The notes under the pieces are model-generated. The model was given only the letters and a program-made list of their open reading frames with translations. It had not been told where the DNA came from and searched no databases. Position numbers and translations under genes: made by a program. Positions 60,717-64,000 of a DNA stretch of 64,000 bases are shown in pieces. Origin of the DNA: Paenibacillus catalpae (GTDB taxonomy: Bacteria > Bacillota > Bacilli > Paenibacillales > Paenibacillaceae); contig NZ_FOMT01000001.1 in assembly GCF_900112695.1 (NCBI RefSeq), positions 1,054,001-1,118,000 of the forward strand. The letters are read 5' to 3'. Numbering within the stretch: position 1 is the stretch's first letter; every line of letters begins with the position of its first letter.

Positions 60717-60745
60717 TTGACATTAAACCCCGTTGTAACTAAACT
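60717..60745 (+). promoter_or_regulatory. Sigma-A promoter of bdbDC
   Basis: Perfect TTGACA (60717-60722), exact 17-base spacer, TAAACT (60740-60745). The leader to bdbD is about 125 bases and holds the hairpin at 60811-60836; no gene is apparent in it. Confidence 0.7.
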
Positions 60746-60810
60746 GGCTACAAGTACAGGCAAATTCAAGCGGGAACGTAGGTTAACGAGATCTCGCAGA
60801 TCGGCTCAGG

Positions 60811-60836
60811 CCGGTTTTTGCTCTGGCAAGAACCGG
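60811..60836 (+). other. Leader hairpin upstream of bdbD
   Basis: CCGGTTTTTGC (60811-60821) pairs with GCAAGAACCGG (60826-60836), eleven pairs with one G-U and a TCTG loop. No T run follows, so it is not a terminator; it may stabilise the mRNA or affect translation. Confidence 0.6.
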
Positions 60837-60876
60837 TCCCGAGCATCATTCAAATGCCGGGAAGGAATGGACAAGT

Positions 60877-61605
60877 TTGGGCAATCAAGCAAAAGCAAAG
60901 CAAAGGCCAAGACCAAGCACCAAGCAGCCGGTTAAGAAGCAATCCAATAAGTCACTTATTGTATTAACGCTGGCGATCGTAGCAGTTATTGTTGTTATTA
61001 TTCTCGGTATCAATCATCAATCGAATCAACAGGCGGAACTGGCAAATAAGGTGTACGATATCGATTATACGGGCCTTCCAGTAAAAGGTAATGCGGACGC
61101 TCCTGTCAAAATTGTAGAGTTCGGCGATTACAAATGCCCGGTTTGCCAGTACTTTGCACAAAACGTAACACCGCAGCTAGAGAAGGACTTTATTGATACG
61201 GGTAAGGCTGCTTTATACTTCGCCAACTATACCTTTATCGGCCCTGACTCTACTACAGCGGCACTTGCCGCAGAAGCGGTACAGCAGCAGGGCGGCGACG
61301 AAGCTTTCTGGTCGTATTACAAAGCGATCTATGATAATCAGAAGGACGAGAAAACGAATTGGGCAACTTCCGATTATCTCGTACAGCTGGCGAAGGACGC
61401 TAATCTATCGCTCGACTTCGACAAGCTGAAGAAGGATATCGACGATAAAACGTATCAAAGCGAAGTAAATAAAGACAACAAAAGCGTAGGCCCATTAAAT
61501 GTAACGGGTACGCCAACGCTCTTTATTAACGGTGTGCAATACGCAGGCAACCTTGATTACGCTAGCATTAAAGCGGCAATCGACGAAGCCGTGAATAAGG
61601 AGTAG
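60877..61605 (+). CDS. bdbD: DsbA-like thiol-disulfide oxidoreductase BdbD
   Basis: Introduces disulfide bonds into exported proteins. 242 residues: Lys/Gln-rich cytoplasmic start, membrane helix (about 27-45), and extracytoplasmic DsbA domain with CPVC (87-90) and cis-Pro in GTPTLFING. TTG 60877 is the start; an ATG at 60867 lies in another frame that stops after about 22 codons. Pairs with bdbC five bases downstream, the usual operon. Confidence 0.93.
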   Translation: MGNQAKAKQRPRPSTKQPVKKQSNKSLIVLTLAIVAVIVVIILGINHQSNQQAELANKVYDIDYTGLPVKGNADAPVKIVEFGDYKCPVCQYFAQNVTPQLEKDFIDTGKAALYFANYTFIGPDSTTAALAAEAVQQQGGDEAFWSYYKAIYDNQKDEKTNWATSDYLVQLAKDANLSLDFDKLKKDIDDKTYQSEVNKDNKSVGPLNVTGTPTLFINGVQYAGNLDYASIKAAIDEAVNKE

Positions 61606-61610
61606 GCAAC

Positions 61611-62057
61611 GTGACAACGACAACCGAATCCGAAATCTATGAAAGCTGGTTTCAGCGCTATGGTTTATATTTGGCTTGGCTTGTCGCTTTAGTTGCTACC
61701 GGCGGATCTTTGTACTTTAGCGAGGTTCGAGGATTCCTCCCATGCGATCTATGCTGGTATCAGCGTATCTTCATGTATCCGCTGGTTGTTCTGCTTGGAA
61801 TCGCAGCTTACCGCGGCGAGCGCCGGATTATCGGATATGTTTTGCCGCTAAGCGTTATCGGGATGCTGATTTCGATCTATCATAATTTCGAGATCTGGTT
61901 TCCGAAGGTTGGCGAGATGATGCCATGCCGCTCAGGAATTCCTTGCAACTATGATTATCTGAACTGGCTTGGTTTCATTACGATTCCATTAATGGCGTTG
62001 ACGGCCTTTATTTTAATTATTGTTTTCCTTGTGCTTGGTCGCGAAAAAAGCGAATAA
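61611..62057 (+). CDS. bdbC: DsbB-like quinone-coupled thiol oxidase BdbC
   Basis: Membrane partner that re-oxidises BdbD and passes electrons to quinone. 148 residues with four membrane helices; Cys45 and Cys48 in PCDLCWYQR and Cys106 and Cys112 in PCRSGIPCNYDYLNW, both expected pairs. GTG start at 61611. Ends near a strong terminator. Confidence 0.94.
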   Translation: MTTTTESEIYESWFQRYGLYLAWLVALVATGGSLYFSEVRGFLPCDLCWYQRIFMYPLVVLLGIAAYRGERRIIGYVLPLSVIGMLISIYHNFEIWFPKVGEMMPCRSGIPCNYDYLNWLGFITIPLMALTAFILIIVFLVLGREKSE

Positions 62058-62076
62058 TTTAGGTGGTTAAGAATTG

Positions 62077-62114
62077 ATCGCCCATTCCTGATAGGAGGAA
62101 TGAGGCGATTTTTC
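62077..62114 (+). terminator. Rho-independent terminator after bdbC
   Basis: ATCGCCCATTCCT (from 62077) pairs with AGGAATGAGGCGAT (ending 62109), followed by five T. Confidence 0.88.
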
Positions 62115-62136
62115 TTTTGCTCGCGCTCATGTAACA

Positions 62137-62166
62137 TTTACACCTCGCATGCAGCTTGTCTATAAT
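62137..62166 (+). promoter_or_regulatory. Sigma-A promoter of modB
   Basis: TTTACA (62137-62142), 18-base spacer, perfect TATAAT (62161-62166), 37 bases before the TTG start of modB. Confidence 0.65.
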
Positions 62167-62203
62167 GAGAAACATCATGGATTTTGTATCGGAGTGAATC
62201 AGG

Positions 62204-62887
62204 TTGGCGGAATGGACATTGGAAGAGTGGGCGGCACCGCTCATTCTCTCTCTGAAAATATGTATAACGGCCAGCGTGTTTGTTGCCTTATTAGGCGTGT
62301 GGGCAGCTTGGTGGATGACTCGCAGGAAGCGTCGCGGACGACTTATCATCGAAACCGTTTTTATGCTTCCTTTGGTGTTGCCGCCGACGGTTATCGGTTT
62401 TCTGCTCTTGGTCATGCTTGGCCGCAGAGGCTGGGCCGGGATTGCGTATGAATGGCTGTTTGATCAGCCTATTATATTCACCTGGATTGCAGGCGTTGTA
62501 GCGGCGGTTGTCGTTGCTTTCCCTCTCGTCTATCAAACGATGAAGACCGGCTTTCAAGGCGTTGAACGTCATCTGGAGGATGCCGCCAGATCAGCCGGGG
62601 CTGGAGAATGGCAGGTGTTCCGATACGTCACGCTGCCGCTTGCGCGCCGCTCATTCGCATCCTCGTATATTCTCGGCTTTGCAAGAAGCCTTGGCGAGTT
62701 TGGAGCAACGCTTATGATTGCAGGAAATATTCCAGGAGTAACCCAAACAACCCCTACGGCAATCTATACGGCAGTTGAATCCGGACATATGCCGCTGGCA
62801 TGGTCATGGACGGTGGCGATGATTGCGTTATCCTTCCTCATGCTAATTGTGACAAGCCGGTTAAATGAATCATTGAACAATAAGTGA
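62204..62887 (+). CDS. modB: Molybdate ABC transporter permease
   Basis: 227-residue permease with about five membrane helices and the ABC coupling loop [21 protein letters not shown]; the ModB hallmark [14 protein letters not shown] follows. TTG start 62204. It has its own promoter, and no modA or modC lies on either side, although ModA-ModB operons are usual. It may work with ModA/ModC encoded elsewhere or have another oxyanion substrate such as tungstate. Confidence 0.92.
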   Translation: MAEWTLEEWAAPLILSLKICITASVFVALLGVWAAWWMTRRKRRGRLIIETVFMLPLVLPPTVIGFLLLVMLGRRGWAGIAYEWLFDQPIIFTWIAGVVAAVVVAFPLVYQTMKTGFQGVERHLEDAARSAGAGEWQVFRYVTLPLARRSFASSYILGFARSLGEFGATLMIAGNIPGVTQTTPTAIYTAVESGHMPLAWSWTVAMIALSFLMLIVTSRLNESLNNK

Positions 62888-62979
62888 ACATGCTTGTTTT
62901 CCCGCCTGGGAAGGTGGCGACTGCCTATAAAATGCGGTATGGTAAGAAGAAAGCGGATAGATGGAGAGTAGGCGCAAGC

Positions 62980-64000
62980 ATGATTGCAACAGAGATCTTA
63001 AAAGAAGCGGAGCAGTTTATCTCCGTTTGTTATACAGAGCTGGACAAGCCGGATGAGGAAGCTAGGAACCGTCTTAAGGAGATCGAGCAGTCGATTGAAA
63101 AAACAGGCAGCTACGAGCATACGATGGAAGAACTGCGGCATGGAGCGAGATTGGCCTGGCGCAACAGCAACCGTTGTATCGGCCGGTTGTTCTGGCAATC
63201 GCTAGAGGTTAGGGATGCACGCAGCTTGCAAGATGCCGATCAAATCGCAGAGCAGATATTTAATCATATTAATTATGCCACAAATGAAGGACGTGTCCGT
63301 CCGACCATTACCGTATTTGCTTCACAACATGGAGAGCGGAAGATCCGGATTTGGAACCATCAGCTTGTCCGATATGCGGGATACGAAGCAGCGGATGGAA
63401 TCGTTGGCGATCCGGCATCAGTTGAATTTACACGGGCATGTACAGCTATGGGCTGGCTGGGAGCAGGTACGGCCTTTGATGTGCTTCCGCTTGTGATCCA
63501 AGTAAATAATGAGCCAGCAAGATGGTATGAGCTTCCCGAGGGGCTTGTGAAGGAAGTGCCGCTGACCCATCCGGATATCGAGCGTTTCGATGAGCTTGGG
63601 CTTCGGTGGTATGCCGTGCCGTTTATTTCGGATATGAAGCTGGAGATCGGCGGTATTTCATACACGGCGGCGCCATTTAACGGCTGGTATATGGGAACGG
63701 AGATCGGAGCACGCAATCTGGCGGACTTCAACCGTTATAACAAGCTGCCCGAGGTCGCCAGGCTGATGGGACTCGATATGTCGACGAATACGTCGCTGTG
63801 GAAAGATCGTGCATTGACAGAGCTGAACGTCGCGGTTATTCATTCGTTCAAGAAGCATGGCGTCAGCATCGTGGATCACCATACCGCAGCAGAGCAGTTC
63901 ATGCGATTTGCCCAGCAGGAGCAAAATATCGGACGGCCGTTAACCGGACGCTGGTCATGGCTGATCCCGCCGATGTCGCCATCGACGACGCCGGTATGGC
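62980..64000 (+). CDS. nos: Nitric oxide synthase oxygenase (3' end outside window)
   Basis: Bacterial NOS oxygenase making NO from arginine with electrons from ordinary cellular reductases. The frame stays open to the right edge (340 codons of about 360). The heme-ligand Cys66 is in [14 protein letters not shown], the substrate Glu241 in [10 protein letters not shown], and the pterin-side [17 protein letters not shown] segment is near the end. No reductase domain is fused, the normal bacterial form. ATG 62980 follows ATGGAGAG. The upstream gap (62888-62979) contains TTCCC-GCCT-GGGAA, a small palindrome that could be an operator. Confidence 0.95.
   Translation, partial: MIATEILKEAEQFISVCYTELDKPDEEARNRLKEIEQSIEKTGSYEHTMEELRHGARLAWRNSNRCIGRLFWQSLEVRDARSLQDADQIAEQIFNHINYATNEGRVRPTITVFASQHGERKIRIWNHQLVRYAGYEAADGIVGDPASVEFTRACTAMGWLGAGTAFDVLPLVIQVNNEPARWYELPEGLVKEVPLTHPDIERFDELGLRWYAVPFISDMKLEIGGISYTAAPFNGWYMGTEIGARNLADFNRYNKLPEVARLMGLDMSTNTSLWKDRALTELNVAVIHSFKKHGVSIVDHHTAAEQFMRFAQQEQNIGRPLTGRWSWLIPPMSPSTTPVW

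Noticed and set aside
60711..60935. Plus-strand frame of 74 codons ahead of bdbD
   Set aside because: It overlaps the promoter and the bdbD start and encodes only basic low-complexity sequence near its end.

Overview
The window is a stretch of chromosome from a spore-forming Firmicute, most likely Paenibacillus or a close relative in the Paenibacillaceae. The evidence is gene order plus sporulation content. From 1 to about 31.4 kb the order dut - dpaA - dpaB - dapG - dapA - RNase J - tepA - ylzJ - ftsK/spoIIIE - sleB - ymfF - ymfH - ymfI - DUF3243 - ymfK - rodZ - yajQ - pgsA - cinA - recA - recX - rny - ymdB - spoVS - dipeptidase - korA - korB - pduL - miaB - ricA follows the Bacillus subtilis ymf/ymd/ymc region with typical Paenibacillus insertions. 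TTG and GTG starts are common and many genes overlap at ATGA or taATG junctions. I found no rRNA, tRNA, CRISPR array, insertion sequence or prophage.

Region 1 (1-11.2 kb) holds the end of dUTPase, dipicolinate synthase (dpaAB, with a sigma-K-like promoter), the diaminopimelate/lysine genes dapG and dapA, an RNase J with an intact metal site, the ClpP-like TepA, YlzJ, the SpoIIIE/FtsK translocase, and the cortex-lytic enzyme SleB behind a near-consensus sigma-G promoter. The asd gene often found between dpaB and dapG is absent; a short coding-like scrap lies there. Region 2 (11.2-24.7 kb) is the conserved envelope, DNA-repair and RNA-decay block: an M16 peptidase-like pair, an SDR, RodZ, YajQ, PgsA, CinA, RecA (with a LexA-type box), RecX, RNase Y, YmdB and SpoVS (sigma-H-like promoter). 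Region 3 (24.7-32.7 kb) holds a dipeptidase, a two-subunit 2-oxoacid:ferredoxin oxidoreductase preceded by a Fur-box-like site, PduL phosphotransacylase, MiaB, RicA and an iron alcohol dehydrogenase. KorAB plus PduL could turn 2-oxoacids into acyl-phosphates.

Region 4 (32.7-44 kb) is accessory: a metallo-beta-lactamase-fold hydrolase, a divergent biotin uptake locus (bioY against ecfA and an ecfA-ecfT gene fusion) sharing one BirA operator, an MFS transporter, a small signal peptidase, a VanW protein, several small conserved proteins, and a copper-type P-type ATPase. Region 5 (44.1-52.7 kb) is a cobalamin salvage operon under a cobalamin riboswitch: btuFCD uptake followed by cobT, cobU, cbiB, cobS, cobD and cbiZ, with no corrin-ring synthesis genes. 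Region 6 (52.7-64 kb) has a Glu-Q tRNA(Asp) synthetase, CorA, a phosphodiester glycosidase-like protein, HrpB, DUF1294, HelD, the BdbD/BdbC thiol oxidase pair, an orphan ModB permease, and a bacterial nitric oxide synthase oxygenase that runs off the right edge.

Most unusual items: a recurring leader element (ATGCTTACG, then a hairpin of changing sequence, then the ribosome binding site) in front of dapA (twice) and the dipeptidase gene; a foldable element with a G-quadruplex-capable repeat between dut and dpaA; the fused EcfA-EcfT biotin transporter with a long alanine-rich, GC-rich linker; a promoter that feeds straight into a short hairpin upstream of recA; and the Fur-like site before korAB. 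All structures and promoters were read by eye; none was computed or searched.
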